From positions 186,001-250,000 of the forward strand of contig NZ_MVAG01000122.1 of NCBI RefSeq assembly GCF_002177115.1: 64,000 nt of DNA, given 5' to 3'. The notes under the pieces are model-generated. The model worked only from the letters and a program-made list of their open reading frames with translations. It searched no databases and was not told where the DNA came from. Origin of the DNA: Chryseobacterium mucoviscidosis (GTDB lineage: Bacteria > Bacteroidota > Bacteroidia > Flavobacteriales > Weeksellaceae). A program made the translations under genes and the position numbers. Shown here piece after piece: positions 1 to 8,769 of the stretch (its first letter is position 1; each line of letters opens with the position of its first letter).

Positions 1-2552
1 CCTGTTCCCATCGCAATTCCGATATTTGCCTGAGCTAAAGCGGGAGAGTCGTTGATTCCGTCGCCGGTCATCGCGACAATTTTCCCTTGTTTTTGAAGTT
101 TTTTTACTTCGTTTAATTTATCTTCAGGAAGACAGTTTGCTTTAAAATGTCTGATTCCCAATTCCTCTGCAACGGCTTTTGCAGTATTTTCGTTATCTCC
201 GGTCATCATGATAATGTCAATTCCCTCACTCAATAACTGCTGAACTGCTTTTTTAGAACTTTCTTTAATTTTATCGGTAAAACTGATAAATCCTAAAACT
301 TCGTTTTCCTGAGCGACATAAGAAATGGTATGTGCTTTCGCCTGGATTTCTTCTGCCTTTTGTTTTATATTTTGAGGAAGAAAAATCTGATGTGAAGTTA
401 AAAGATCTTCGTTTCCAAGGAAAATTGTTTTTCCGTTGATGTTTCCTTTGATTCCTTTTCCGGAAATATTTTCAAATTTTTCTACTTTTTCAGGAGTTAT
501 ACTTTCAGCTTTTGCCTTTTTAATCACTGCATTTGAAAGCGGATGTTCCGAATTCTGATTTAATGAATAGGCTAATTTTAAAATGAATTTTTCGTCTTTA
601 TCAACCGTTTCAATATGTTCTAAGGATGGTTTCCCTTCGGTTAAAGTTCCTGTTTTATCGGTAATCAGCACATTTACCTTATTCATCTGTTCAAGAGCTT
701 CTGCATTTTTAATCAGAATTCCGTTTTTTGCACCTTTTCCGATTCCCACCATTAGAGACATTGGTGTTGCTAAACCTAATGCGCAAGGACAGGCCACAAT
801 TAAAACTGCCACCGCATTAACGAAGGCAAACAGCGTTTTCTGACCTTCCGGACCGAAAATCTGCCACAGAATAAAGGTTAAAACGGCTATTAAAATGACA
901 GCAGGAACAAATATTCTAGAAACTTTATCTGTAAGTTTCTGAATCGGGGCTTTGCTTCGGCTTGCTTCATTTACCATCCTGATAATTTGGGAAAGCAGGG
1001 TTTCGTCGCCGACTTTTTCCGCTTTCATGATGAAAACCTGATTTCCGTTGATGGTTCCAGAAGAAACTTTATCATTAACGTTTTTCTCAACGGGAATTGG
1101 CTCTCCTGTAATCGTACTTTCATCGACTACGGAATTTCCTTCTGTTATTTTTCCGTCTACCGGAATTTTCTCCCCCGGTTTTACTTTTAATAAATCGCCG
1201 ATTTTAACCTGTGAAAGCAGTACTTTTTTCTCTTCTCCGTTAACGATAAGATTGGCTTCATCGGGAGATAAATTCATCAGTTCACGGATGGCATTTCCTG
1301 TTTTTTTGTGCGCCGCAGCTTCCATTAGCTGTCCCAAAATAACCAGCGTTAAAATAACACAGACCGCTTCGAAATATAAAGGGATTTCATGATGTCTGCC
1401 ACGAATTTCATGCGGAATAATATCAGGGAAAATTAGGGCGACAATACTGAAAATAAATGCGGCTGCAACTCCCAGAATAATCAGGCTGAACATATTTAAG
1501 TTCCCTGTTTTGAAAGAAACAAATCCTCTTTTCATTAAAAACCATCCTGAATACAAGACAACAGGAAGCGTTAAAATCAATTCAATAATTCCCTGAATTT
1601 GATGAGAAAAAGGAAAATCAAAAAACATTCCGCCCATCGAAAGAATGAAAACGGGAACGGTAAAAGCCAGTGAAATGATGAATTTCTTTTTTAAGATGTT
1701 GTAGGTTTCATCTTCTTCCTCGTTTTTGTCGGGCATTCTTACGAGGTCCATTCCGCAGATCGGGCAGTCTCCCGGTTCGTCACGAATGATTTCAGGATGC
1801 ATCGAACAGGTGTATTTTGCCACTTTTTTCTCAGGATATTTTACGAGATCCATTCCGCAAACGGGACATCCGACATTGCTGTCGTAGACTTTATCGCCTT
1901 CACAATACATCGGACAATAGTATTTTCCGGCCATTGCATCGGTTACTTTCGGTGCTTCTTGATGATGGGTATGATCGTGAGAATGTTGATGCGAATTTGA
2001 AGTGGAATTTTTAACTAAATCTTCTGTAATTTCTTCCAGATGCATATTACAGACAGGGCAGTCTCTCTTTTCAGGATAAATTTTATCGCTTTCGCAGAAC
2101 ATCGGACAGTAGTATTTTCCGATATTGTCTTTGAAATTTTCAGGTAGATTTGTTTGGGAATAAGCAGGTTTAAAATTCGGATCTTTAGCGTGTTTTTCCT
2201 CAATGGGAACCAGATACATATTGCAGACTGGACATCTTTTTCCCTGCTGAAAATAAACTTTTTCTCCTTCGCATTCCATTGGGCAATAGTAAACCGAAGA
2301 CGGAGAAACTCTGTCCTGTGGTTTAATGAAGGTTTTTTCAGGATTGTCCGGATCTTCCAGTTTGTAGTTGCCGATTTCTTCGAGTGCTTTATTTAAAGTA
2401 TTGATTTCTAAATCTTTATCGAAAGTAATGGTTGCCGTATTATTTTCGAGATTAATATCAGCTTTTATATTTTCTAAACTGTTCAACTTGTCAGAAATTT
2501 TTTTCTGACATCCGGAACAGGTCATTCCGAGAATTTTATATTGCTTTTCCAT
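1..2552 (-). CDS. Heavy-metal translocating P1B-type ATPase, C-terminus cut by window edge
   Basis: Inner-membrane ATPase exporting a soft metal, probably Cu(I) or Ag(I), inferred from the CPC transmembrane motif. About 850 codons are present; the end lies left of base 1. In order: an HMA domain with CSGC at residues 12-15; four short Cys-rich metal-binding domains near residues 88-114, 147-173, 210-236 and 247-273, each CPM/CSM followed by CPxCxM; a His-rich linker near 187-197; then the membrane core with TGEP, ACPCALG, the DKTGT phosphorylation site, SEHP and GDGINDSP. The ATG at 2552 is chosen because the HMA domain starts at once. The AraC-type gene upstream on the same strand is the likely regulator. 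The metal specificity is not proven. Confidence 0.93.
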   Translation of the reverse strand, partial: MEKQYKILGMTCSGCQKKISDKLNSLENIKADINLENNTATITFDKDLEINTLNKALEEIGNYKLEDPDNPEKTFIKPQDRVSPSSVYYCPMECEGEKVYFQQGKRCPVCNMYLVPIEEKHAKDPNFKPAYSQTNLPENFKDNIGKYYCPMFCESDKIYPEKRDCPVCNMHLEEITEDLVKNSTSNSHQHSHDHTHHQEAPKVTDAMAGKYYCPMYCEGDKVYDSNVGCPVCGMDLVKYPEKKVAKYTCSMHPEIIRDEPGDCPICGMDLVRMPDKNEEEDETYNILKKKFIISLAFTVPVFILSMGGMFFDFPFSHQIQGIIELILTLPVVLYSGWFLMKRGFVSFKTGNLNMFSLIILGVAAAFIFSIVALIFPDIIPHEIRGRHHEIPLYFEAVCVILTLVILGQLMEAAAHKKTGNAIRELMNLSPDEANLIVNGEEKKVLLSQVKIGDLLKVKPGEKIPVDGKITEGNSVVDESTITGEPIPVEKNVNDKVSSGTINGNQVFIMKAEKVGDETLLSQIIRMVNEASRSKAPIQKLTDKVSRIFVPAVILIAVLTFILWQIFGPEGQKTLFAFVNAVAVLIVACPCALGLATPMSLMVGIGKGAKNGILIKNAEALEQMNKVNVLITDKTGTLTEGKPSLEHIETVDKDEKFILKLAYSLNQNSEHPLSNAVIKKAKAESITPEKVEKFENISGKGIKGNINGKTIFLGNEDLLTSHQIFLPQNIKQKAEEIQAKAHTISYVAQENEVLGFISFTDKIKESSKKAVQQLLSEGIDIIMMTGDNENTAKAVAEELGIRHFKANCLPEDKLNEVKKLQKQGKIVAMTGDGINDSPALAQANIGIAMGT

Positions 2553-2830
2553 GATCCTTCTGATTTATTGTACAAATTTCCAAAAAGCAATCGGAAGCCT
2601 GTTATAATTTTAAGGATAATGTTTACAGAATTCTGTCTTATGAGTGGGAGGGGTTTTGTGTTTTAGGGTAAGAGTGTTTTTTTTAATTTCTCTTGTAGAT
2701 TTGGCAGATTGATTACGCAGTTTCTTTTTTAATTTAAATACAAGAGAAATTTACACAAACATCTGCTTAACCTGATAGATCTGCTCGATTTTAAACCCAA
2801 AAAAACTCTCCAATTCTCAAACCCTCCAAC
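2553..2830. repeat. Intergenic inverted-repeat stretch between metal ATPase and araC-like gene
   Basis: No gene is seen. A perfect 13-bp inverted repeat pairs 2685-2697 with 2739-2751. Outer arms near 2645-2660 and 2805-2823 are loosely complementary G-rich and C-rich strings (CTCCAA..CTCAAACCCTCC type). Similar strings recur at 48991-49048, suggesting a dispersed intergenic element. The stretch could act as mRNA structure between the two genes. Confidence 0.5.
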
Positions 2831-3391
2831 TTAAATCTGATCCAGCGGTTTTCTGTTGTGAATTTTCAGTTTTTTAAATTCAGTAGGAGTGAAGCCGGTG
2901 CTGTTTCGGAACTGGGAAGATAAATGCTGAACACTCTTATAGCCAAGTTTTCCTGCGATCTCTGTTAAAGTAAATTCATTATATAAAAGAAATTCTTTTA
3001 CTTTTTCAATTTTTTGAAGAATGAAAAACTGTTCAAGCGTGATGTTTTCGTTCTGAGAGAAGGTTTTTGAAAGAGAACTGTACTCTTTATGGAGTCTGGA
3101 GGTTAAAAATTCAGACAAAAGAAAACTTTCAGCGATATCCAGTTCGCTGATTTTTACAATAATTAAATTTTTAATTTTCTCAATTAACTGATGGGCAGAA
3201 TCTTTAATTCTTTCAAAACCTGTTTTCAGAAGAAGTTCTTCAAGTTTCTCCAGATCATCGCCGGAAATATCCTGCTGTGTTTCCGCTTCTCCGAGAGTGA
3301 TTGATGTTAAGGGAATGCCTGCTTCAGCAAATATAGCTTCCACAGCAGAAATGCATCTGCCGCAGACCATATTTTTTATGAAAATTTTCAT
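2831..3391 (-). CDS. AraC-family regulator with N-terminal metal-binding-like domain
   Basis: A 186-residue protein. The N-terminus (residues 1-60) looks like a ferredoxin-fold HMA domain with MVCGRC, where CGRC occupies residues 10-13. Residues about 95-180 form an AraC-type double helix-turn-helix ending in the typical LGYKSVQHLSSQFRNSTGFTP pattern. It probably senses metal and controls the P-type ATPase gene downstream; this is inferred from the CxxC motif and the position. Its ATG overlaps the stop of the thioesterase gene by 4 bases, so the two are likely translated together. Confidence 0.85.
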   Translation of the reverse strand: MKIFIKNMVCGRCISAVEAIFAEAGIPLTSITLGEAETQQDISGDDLEKLEELLLKTGFERIKDSAHQLIEKIKNLIIVKISELDIAESFLLSEFLTSRLHKEYSSLSKTFSQNENITLEQFFILQKIEKVKEFLLYNEFTLTEIAGKLGYKSVQHLSSQFRNSTGFTPTEFKKLKIHNRKPLDQI

Positions 3392-3789
3392 AAGGAGCTT
3401 TGGTTGTTCAATCTGTCTTTCACAAATTCCACTTTCGTTTTTCCGTGAGGAGCAGGATTTCCGTTTTCGTCGAGATTTACCATAACGATTCTGTCGACGG
3501 TGATGATGGTTTGATGGGTCATTTTGTTTCGCACTTCACATCTTAAAGTAAGAGAAGTTGAGCCGAACGCCGAAACTTCGATCCCGATTTCAATGATATC
3601 GCCCTGTTTTGCGGAGCTTACGAAATTGATTTCTGAGATAAATTTGGTGACTACTTTTTTGTTTTCAAGCTGAATAACTGCATACAACGCAGCTTCTTCA
3701 TCGATCCACAGCAACAGTCTTCCTCCGAAAAGAGACTGATTGGGGTTAAGGTCTTCCGGTTTTACCCATTTTCTTGTGTGATAGTTCAT
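3388..3789 (-). CDS. Acyl-CoA thioesterase, hotdog fold (YciA-like)
   Basis: A single hotdog-domain protein of 133 residues. NPNQSLFGGRLLLWIDEEAA near the N-terminus matches the acyl-CoA hydrolase family, which cleaves acyl-CoA to free acid and CoA in the cytosol. The ATG at 3789 is preferred over an in-frame TTG at 3810 because a TAnnTTTG -7 box lies at 3808-3815, which would put the TTG upstream of transcription. It is first in a unit with the AraC-type gene (ATGA overlap). The substrate is not predictable. Confidence 0.85.
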   Translation of the reverse strand: MNYHTRKWVKPEDLNPNQSLFGGRLLLWIDEEAALYAVIQLENKKVVTKFISEINFVSSAKQGDIIEIGIEVSAFGSTSLTLRCEVRNKMTHQTIITVDRIVMVNLDENGNPAPHGKTKVEFVKDRLNNQSSL

Positions 3790-3807
3790 ATCTGAAATTT
3801 TACTGCA

Positions 3808-3815
3808 CAAATTTA
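3808..3815 (-). promoter_or_regulatory. -7 box TAAATTTG for thioesterase/araC unit
   Basis: On the minus strand this reads TAAATTTG, a perfect match to the Bacteroidota TAnnTTTG box. It lies 18 bases upstream of the ATG at 3789. No clear -33 TTTG was found at the usual distance. Confidence 0.5.
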
Positions 3816-4218
3816 GCTTTTATAACCGGCTTCGTCAAAAGATTTAGATTCAGTAATCCGAAAAGAAATATTTATATTCTCAATTATTTCTTTTGGAGCG
3901 TATGGTTTTTACTTTTGAGATTCATGTTTTGGATTCAAATTTACCCAAAGTAGAAGGTCACGGTGTTCCGTTATTTTGTAGATGTCACTCTTTTTAATGA
4001 TTATTCATAAATATTTCATGATGAATTAATACTTTTTAACGAAATAATATTTTGATTGAAAAATTTATTGAAATAATTTCAAAAAAAGCTTTGATATGAA
4101 ATTAATAATCGTATCTTGCACCTGTATTATATCTGGAATCAATATTTGTTCATTCTTTATGTTGTTTTTCTTTTATAAACCAAATCATTTTTAACTTATT
4201 TTAATTTTATTAATCAAG
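3811..4218. other. Gene-free spacer with long leader of the RNA-binding protein
   Basis: No ORF with coding character was seen. The right part holds a likely promoter (4090-4118) and a leader of roughly 95 bases before the ATG at 4219. The left part, about 3820-4080, is AT-rich, with nothing recognisable. Confidence 0.5.
4090..4118 (+). promoter_or_regulatory. Putative promoter of RNA-binding protein gene
   Basis: TTTG at 4090-4093 is followed after 18 bases by TATCTTG (4112-4118), close to the Bacteroidota -33/-7 pair. The start codon is 100 bases further on, implying a long 5' leader, as is common for cold-induced RNA-binding proteins. Confidence 0.4.
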
Positions 4219-4623
4219 ATGAACATTTTTGTTTCAAACATCAACTACGCAACTAAAGATTATGAGTTGCAGGATTTATTTTCAGAATTTGGAGAAGTTT
4301 CTTCTGTAAAAATCATTACAGATAAAGAAACTGGTCGTTCTAGAGGTTTCGGATTTGTCGAAATGGAGGACGCAGAAGGACAACAGGCTATTGAAGCTCT
4401 TAACCAGAAAGAATTCAACGGAAAAGAACTTAACGTTTCGGAAGCTAAACCAAGAGAAGAAAAGCCAAGAAGAACTTTCAACAGCAATGGTGGAGGTAAC
4501 AGAGGTGGCGGTTACGGAGGTAACAACAGAGGTGGCGGTGGCTACGGTGGCGGTAACAGAAGCGGTGGCGGTGGCTACGGTGGAGGAGATCGCGGCGGAA
4601 ACGGCGGTGGAAAACGTTGGTAA
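4219..4623 (+). CDS. RNA-binding protein with one RRM and glycine-rich tail
   Basis: A 134-residue single-stranded RNA binder. RNP2 (IFVSNI) is at residues 3-8 and RNP1 (RGFGFVEM) at 42-49. Residues from about 90 to the end are Gly-rich with Arg, Tyr and Asn (GGGGYGGG repeats), like the cyanobacterial and plant cold-inducible Rbp/GRP proteins. It probably acts as an RNA chaperone under cold or stress; this comes from the family. It is monocistronic, with a long leader before it and a clear terminator after it. Confidence 0.92.
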   Translation: MNIFVSNINYATKDYELQDLFSEFGEVSSVKIITDKETGRSRGFGFVEMEDAEGQQAIEALNQKEFNGKELNVSEAKPREEKPRRTFNSNGGGNRGGGYGGNNRGGGGYGGGNRSGGGGYGGGDRGGNGGGKRW

Positions 4624-4630
4624 AAAATAT

Positions 4631-4658
4631 AAGCGGTTCTTTTGGAACCGCTTTTTTT
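4631..4658 (+). terminator. Rho-independent terminator of RRM gene
   Basis: The inverted repeat GCGGTTC/GAACCGC with a TTTTG-type loop is followed by seven T, directly after the stop codon at 4623. Confidence 0.85.
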
Positions 4659-4677
4659 ATGAAGTTTTTTAAAGGAA

Positions 4678-5166
4678 TTATTCTTTTTCCTTCTTTTTTT
4701 TCTTTTTCCTGTCTTTGTCTTTTTCCTTATCCTTGTTTTTCTTTTTCTCCTTTTTAGGATTCAGAATTTCATTGGCATACTCAAATTCTTCTTTTACTTT
4801 TAGAGGTTTTATCTCTATTGCAGGATTAAGTTCCTTCAGATCTTCCTGAGAAATTAATTTTTCCTGAAGCAGAAGATTTAAAATTTCCTTGCCCGAATTG
4901 TCAAAAAAATGTTGTGAAAGTTCTTTTAATAAAAATTTACGGTAATCTTCCAAAGGTACGATCACGGAGTATTTAAAGATCCTTCCTTCCTTTTCTGTAG
5001 AAAGGTATCCTTTTTCAACCAGTATTTTAAGGTAAGTGGAAACGGTATTCTGGTGGGGTTTGGGTTCAGGGTGCTGTTCCATAATATCCTTTAAATAAAA
5101 TGATTCCAGCTTCCAGAACAGCTTCATTAAATTTTCTTCCGCAGATGTAAGATGATTGATTTTCAT
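4678..5166 (-). CDS. BlaI/MecI/CopY-family transcriptional regulator with Lys-rich tail
   Basis: A 162-residue protein with an N-terminal winged helix (residues 5-75; LTSAEENLMKLFWKL and NTVSTYLKILVEKGYL are typical of BlaI). The last 25 residues are almost all Lys, Glu and Asp. The ATG at 5166 fits the family start better than the upstream in-frame TTG at 5199. BlaI proteins usually pair with a BlaR-type M56 protease; none is adjacent here. Its neighbour is the PAP2-like gene ending 8 bases upstream, so the two likely share a transcript. The target is unknown. Confidence 0.85.
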   Translation of the reverse strand: MKINHLTSAEENLMKLFWKLESFYLKDIMEQHPEPKPHQNTVSTYLKILVEKGYLSTEKEGRIFKYSVIVPLEDYRKFLLKELSQHFFDNSGKEILNLLLQEKLISQEDLKELNPAIEIKPLKVKEEFEYANEILNPKKEKKKNKDKEKDKDRKKKKKKEKE

Positions 5167-5174
5167 ATAAATTC

Positions 5175-5777
5175 TTAATGTTGAAACTGAATATGGCAAT
5201 AAAGGTAAAGAAAAGATACTATAAAAGCAATTCCGGCTCCCATGAACACTTCTTTTGGGGTATGTCGTTTTAGAATAATTCTTGTAATTCCTACGAGTAT
5301 CGCAATGCCTAACCAGATGATTCCCATTGTGGTATTCAGCGCAAAAAATAAAGCAGCTACAAATATATTAAATGCAATGTGCATCGAACTTTTAATGAAA
5401 TAATTGCTGATCTGCAATGCTAAAAGCAATATCAGAATAAAGAGCATTACCCAATCGATCTGTCCGTTTTTTAAATAATTAAAGCCAATATAGGAGATAA
5501 CTGCGGCTGCAATAAAAATATATAACGTTTTTCGCTGTACTCTGTTGGATACATCCATGTTGGTATATCTTCCTGTTTTTACATTCCAAACCAGCCAGAT
5601 GATGACAGGAGCAATTACTATTACTAATATAGGAAGAAATGAGGTAATGGCTTCTTTCAGAGAGTATTTTAGAAAACTCATGTAAACGAAAAATATAAAC
5701 AGAGAAAGCAAAGGATTGAAAAAATCGGATATAATTCTTGATATTTTATGCAATAATGAAGGCTGTTTTTCTTCCAT
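5175..5777 (-). CDS. PAP2-superfamily membrane phosphatase-like protein
   Basis: A 200-residue protein with about six hydrophobic segments. PAP2-type signatures are visible but altered: NRVQRK near 78-83 for motif 1, SSMH at 130-133 for the SGH motif, and TR-x5-H-x3-E at 165-176 where SR-x5-H-x3-D is usual. Family members dephosphorylate lipid phosphates at the membrane. The conserved Arg and His argue for activity; the Ser-to-Thr and Asp-to-Glu changes leave doubt. It probably heads a two-gene transcript with the BlaI-type regulator. Confidence 0.72.
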   Translation of the reverse strand: MEEKQPSLLHKISRIISDFFNPLLSLFIFFVYMSFLKYSLKEAITSFLPILVIVIAPVIIWLVWNVKTGRYTNMDVSNRVQRKTLYIFIAAAVISYIGFNYLKNGQIDWVMLFILILLLALQISNYFIKSSMHIAFNIFVAALFFALNTTMGIIWLGIAILVGITRIILKRHTPKEVFMGAGIAFIVSFLYLYCHIQFQH

Positions 5778-5858
5778 ATAAAGGTTTAATGATGTAAATA
5801 TAATACTATAACCAAAAAAACAATAGGTAGGTATACAATAAAAATGAAGTTTTTTTTA

Positions 5859-5866
5859 TAATTTTG
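5859..5866 (+). promoter_or_regulatory. -7 box TAATTTTG upstream of pdhA
   Basis: A perfect TAnnTTTG match 38 bases before the pdhA ATG, in the spacer shared with the divergent PAP2-like gene. No convincing -33 element. Confidence 0.45.
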
Positions 5867-5904
5867 CTCAACTATTTCATAATAAATAAGCAAGAGCTCA
5901 ACAC

Positions 5905-6906
5905 ATGAAAGAATTTTCTAAAGAGGTATACCTGAAGTGGTATGAAGATATGACAATGTGGAGAAGGTTTGAAGACAAATGCCGTTCTCTTTATCTAAAA
6001 CAAAAAATCAGAGGTTTTTTACATTTGTATAACGGTCAGGAAGCAATCCCTGCAGGTTTTACGCATGCAATGGATTTAACTAAAGATAGTATGATCACTG
6101 CTTACAGATGCCATATCCATCCAATGGCGATGGGAGTGGATCCTAAAAGAATCATGGCGGAACTTTGTGGTAAAGCTACAGGTACTTCCGGAGGAATGGG
6201 CGGATCTATGCACATTTTCAGCAAAGAGCACAGATTTTACGGTGGTCACGGTATTGTAGGGGGTCAGATTCCTTTGGGAGCAGGTATTGCTTTTGCAGAC
6301 AAATACTTCGACAGAAAAGCGGTGAATATCTGTTTCTTCGGAGATGGAGCGGCTAGACAGGGTTCATTACATGAAACGTTTAACATGGCGATGAACTGGA
6401 AGCTTCCGGTAATTTTTGTTGTAGAGAACAACCAGTATGCAATGGGAACTTCTGTTAAAAGAACAGCCAACCACGAAGATATCTATAAATTAGGTTTAGG
6501 ATACGAAATGCCTTGTCTTGCAGTAGATGCAATGGATCCTGAAAAAGTCGCTGAAGCAGCTTATGAAGCAATTGAAAGAGCAAGAAGAGGAGACGGACCT
6601 ACTTTTATTGAAGCAAGAACTTACCGTTACAGAGGACACTCTATGTCTGATGCAGAACCATACAGATCTAAAGATGAAGTGGCTCTTCATAAAAATGATG
6701 ACCCTATCGAGCTGATCAAACAAAGAATTTTGGCTAACAATTGGGCAACAGAAGAAGAACTGGAAGCGATGGATAACAAATCGAGAGATTTTGTGGAAGA
6801 GTGTATCGAATTCATGGAAAATTCTCCTTATCCGGATGCAGAGAAGATCTATGAGTATGTATATGCTCAGGAAGACTATCCGTTCTTAGATAAATTAGAA
6901 AACTAA
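5905..6906 (+). CDS. pdhA: Pyruvate dehydrogenase E1 component, alpha subunit
   Basis: A 333-residue thiamine-diphosphate subunit that decarboxylates pyruvate and hands the acetyl group to the lipoyl arms of E2. The TPP/Mg motif starts with GDGAARQG at residues 146-153 and ends with NN at 175-176; the RYRGHSMSD phosphorylation-loop region is present. Length matches bacterial E1 alpha. The E2 gene follows after 108 bases. The E1 beta gene is not adjacent and must lie elsewhere. Confidence 0.97.
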   Translation: MKEFSKEVYLKWYEDMTMWRRFEDKCRSLYLKQKIRGFLHLYNGQEAIPAGFTHAMDLTKDSMITAYRCHIHPMAMGVDPKRIMAELCGKATGTSGGMGGSMHIFSKEHRFYGGHGIVGGQIPLGAGIAFADKYFDRKAVNICFFGDGAARQGSLHETFNMAMNWKLPVIFVVENNQYAMGTSVKRTANHEDIYKLGLGYEMPCLAVDAMDPEKVAEAAYEAIERARRGDGPTFIEARTYRYRGHSMSDAEPYRSKDEVALHKNDDPIELIKQRILANNWATEEELEAMDNKSRDFVEECIEFMENSPYPDAEKIYEYVYAQEDYPFLDKLEN

Positions 6907-7014
6907 AAGATAATAAATCGGTTTGAAAGTTTGAAAATTTGAAAATGATTTATTATCATATCTTTTTTAATTTTCAAATTCATAAAATCCCAAATTTTCA
7001 AATTATAAAAAATT
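6907..7014 (+). repeat. Inverted repeats between pdhA and pdhC
   Basis: GATAATAAATC (6909-6919) and GATTTATTATC (6946-6956) are perfect complements enclosing TTTGAAAATTTGAAAA-type repeats, which have inverted partners at about 6971-7001. A stable but AU-rich mRNA hairpin is predicted. It may tune E1 to E2 expression or processing; no T-run follows, so termination is unlikely. Confidence 0.55.
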
Positions 7015-8634
7015 ATGGCAGAAGTTATTACAATGCCACGTCTTTCCGATACAATGACGGAAGGAAAAGTGGCAAAATGGCATAAAAAAGTAGGTGATAA
7101 AGTAAAGGAAGGCGATATCTTAGCTGAAATTGAAACAGATAAGGCGGTTCAGGATTTTGAATCTGAAATGGAAGGAACTCTTTTATATGTAGGAGTAGAA
7201 GAAGGTAATGCAGCAGCGGTAGATTCTGTTCTTGCAATTATCGGTAATGAAGGAGAAGATATTTCAGGACTTACTGGCGGTGCAGCAGCTCCGGCTCAAG
7301 GTGGTTCTGAAGAGAAAAAAACAGAAGAAGAATCTAAAACCGAAAACACTTCTTCCAGTGTGGAACAGACTTCTGCGGAAGTTCCTGCAGGGGTGGAGGT
7401 AATTACCATGCCAAGACTTTCGGATACAATGACGGAAGGTAAGGTAGCAAAATGGCACAAAAACGTTGGAGATACCGTAAAAGAAGGTGATCTTCTTGCT
7501 GAAATCGAAACAGATAAAGCTGTTCAGGATTTCGAATCCGAATTCAACGGAGTGTTGTTGAAACAAGGTGTTGAAGAAGGAGGAGCTGCTCCGGTAGATT
7601 CGGTTTTGGCAATTATAGGACCTGAAGGAACAGATGTTTCAGGAGTTGGCGCTCCAAAAGCGGCTGCTTCATCATCAGAAAAACCTGCTGAACAAAAAAC
7701 TGAGGCTAAAGCAGAAGAAAAAGGGGCACCGGCTGCAGATCATTCATCTACAGACAGGGTTGCCATTTCTCCGTTAGCGAAAAAAATGGCTCAGGATAAA
7801 GGCGTAGACATCAACAGTATTCAGGGTTCCGGAGAAAACGGAAGAATCGTTAAAAAAGATATTGAAAATTATCAGCCTTCTGCGGCTAAAACAGCGGCTT
7901 CAGCTCCATCTGCAAGTCCTGCGGCGGCTCAGGTTGCATTAAGCTTCGTACAGGGTGAAGATACGGAAACTCCGAACTCACAGGTAAGAAACGTAATTGC
8001 AAAACGTCTTTCTGAAAGTAAGTTCTCTGCGCCTCACTATTATCTGATGGTGGAAATCAACATGGATAAGGCGATCGAGGCAAGAAAAGAAATCAATTCT
8101 TTACCGGATACTAAAATTTCTTTCAATGATATGATTATTAAGGCGACTGCTGTTGCTTTAAGAAAACATCCACAGGTAAATTCAAGCTGGGCGGGAGATA
8201 AGATCATTCACAGAGGAAACATCAACATTGGGGTAGCAGTTGCAATTCCGGACGGATTGGTAGTTCCTGTTCTTAAGAATACAGACCAGATGAATTACAC
8301 GCAGATTTCTGCTGCGGTAAAAGATATGGCTTCAAGAGCGAAAAACAAAGGTCTTAAAGCTAATGAAATGGAAGGTTCTACCTTCTCTATCTCAAACTTG
8401 GGAATGTTCGGAATCGAAACATTTACAAGTATCATCAATCAGCCAAACTCGGCAATCCTTTCAGTAGGAGCCATCATTGAGAAACCTGTTGTGAAAAACG
8501 GACAAATCGTGGTTGGAAATATCATGAAGCTTTCATTAGCTTGTGATCACAGAGTAGTAGACGGTGCTACAGGAGCACAGTTCTTACAGACTTTAAAAAC
8601 ATATCTGGAAAGTCCTTTAACATTGTTACTGTAA
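7015..8634 (+). CDS. pdhC: Pyruvate dehydrogenase E2, dihydrolipoamide acetyltransferase (two lipoyl domains)
   Basis: A 539-residue core protein that transfers the acetyl group to CoA. Two lipoyl domains lie at about 1-80 and 128-205, each with the ETDKAVQDFESE lipoylation site. Ala/Pro/Glu-rich linkers follow. The peripheral subunit-binding domain is near 250-285 (ISPLAKKMAQ..GSGENGRIVKKDIE). The catalytic domain runs from about 310 to the end, with HRVVDG near 512-517. It is co-oriented with pdhA, and a terminator follows. Confidence 0.97.
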   Translation: MAEVITMPRLSDTMTEGKVAKWHKKVGDKVKEGDILAEIETDKAVQDFESEMEGTLLYVGVEEGNAAAVDSVLAIIGNEGEDISGLTGGAAAPAQGGSEEKKTEEESKTENTSSSVEQTSAEVPAGVEVITMPRLSDTMTEGKVAKWHKNVGDTVKEGDLLAEIETDKAVQDFESEFNGVLLKQGVEEGGAAPVDSVLAIIGPEGTDVSGVGAPKAAASSSEKPAEQKTEAKAEEKGAPAADHSSTDRVAISPLAKKMAQDKGVDINSIQGSGENGRIVKKDIENYQPSAAKTAASAPSASPAAAQVALSFVQGEDTETPNSQVRNVIAKRLSESKFSAPHYYLMVEINMDKAIEARKEINSLPDTKISFNDMIIKATAVALRKHPQVNSSWAGDKIIHRGNINIGVAVAIPDGLVVPVLKNTDQMNYTQISAAVKDMASRAKNKGLKANEMEGSTFSISNLGMFGIETFTSIINQPNSAILSVGAIIEKPVVKNGQIVVGNIMKLSLACDHRVVDGATGAQFLQTLKTYLESPLTLLL

Positions 8635-8659
8635 TTTTCTGTTTAGATATACAATTTTA

Positions 8660-8695
8660 AAAAGGTTTACCGGAAGAAATTCGGTAGACCTTTTT
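8660..8695 (+). terminator. Terminator after pdhC
   Basis: AAGGTTTACCG pairs with CGGTAGACCTT (one G-U) and is followed by TTTTT, 25 bases after the pdhC stop. Confidence 0.85.
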
Positions 8696-8769
8696 GCTTT
8701 TAAGATAATTTTAAGGCGATTTTAATATGGTCACAAAGATTTTAGAATGATCCTTGCTACTTTTAAAAA

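Noticed and set aside
583..2396. Several plus-strand ORFs of 65-114 codons
   Set aside because: They lie wholly within the minus-strand metal ATPase frame, and their translations lack any family pattern.
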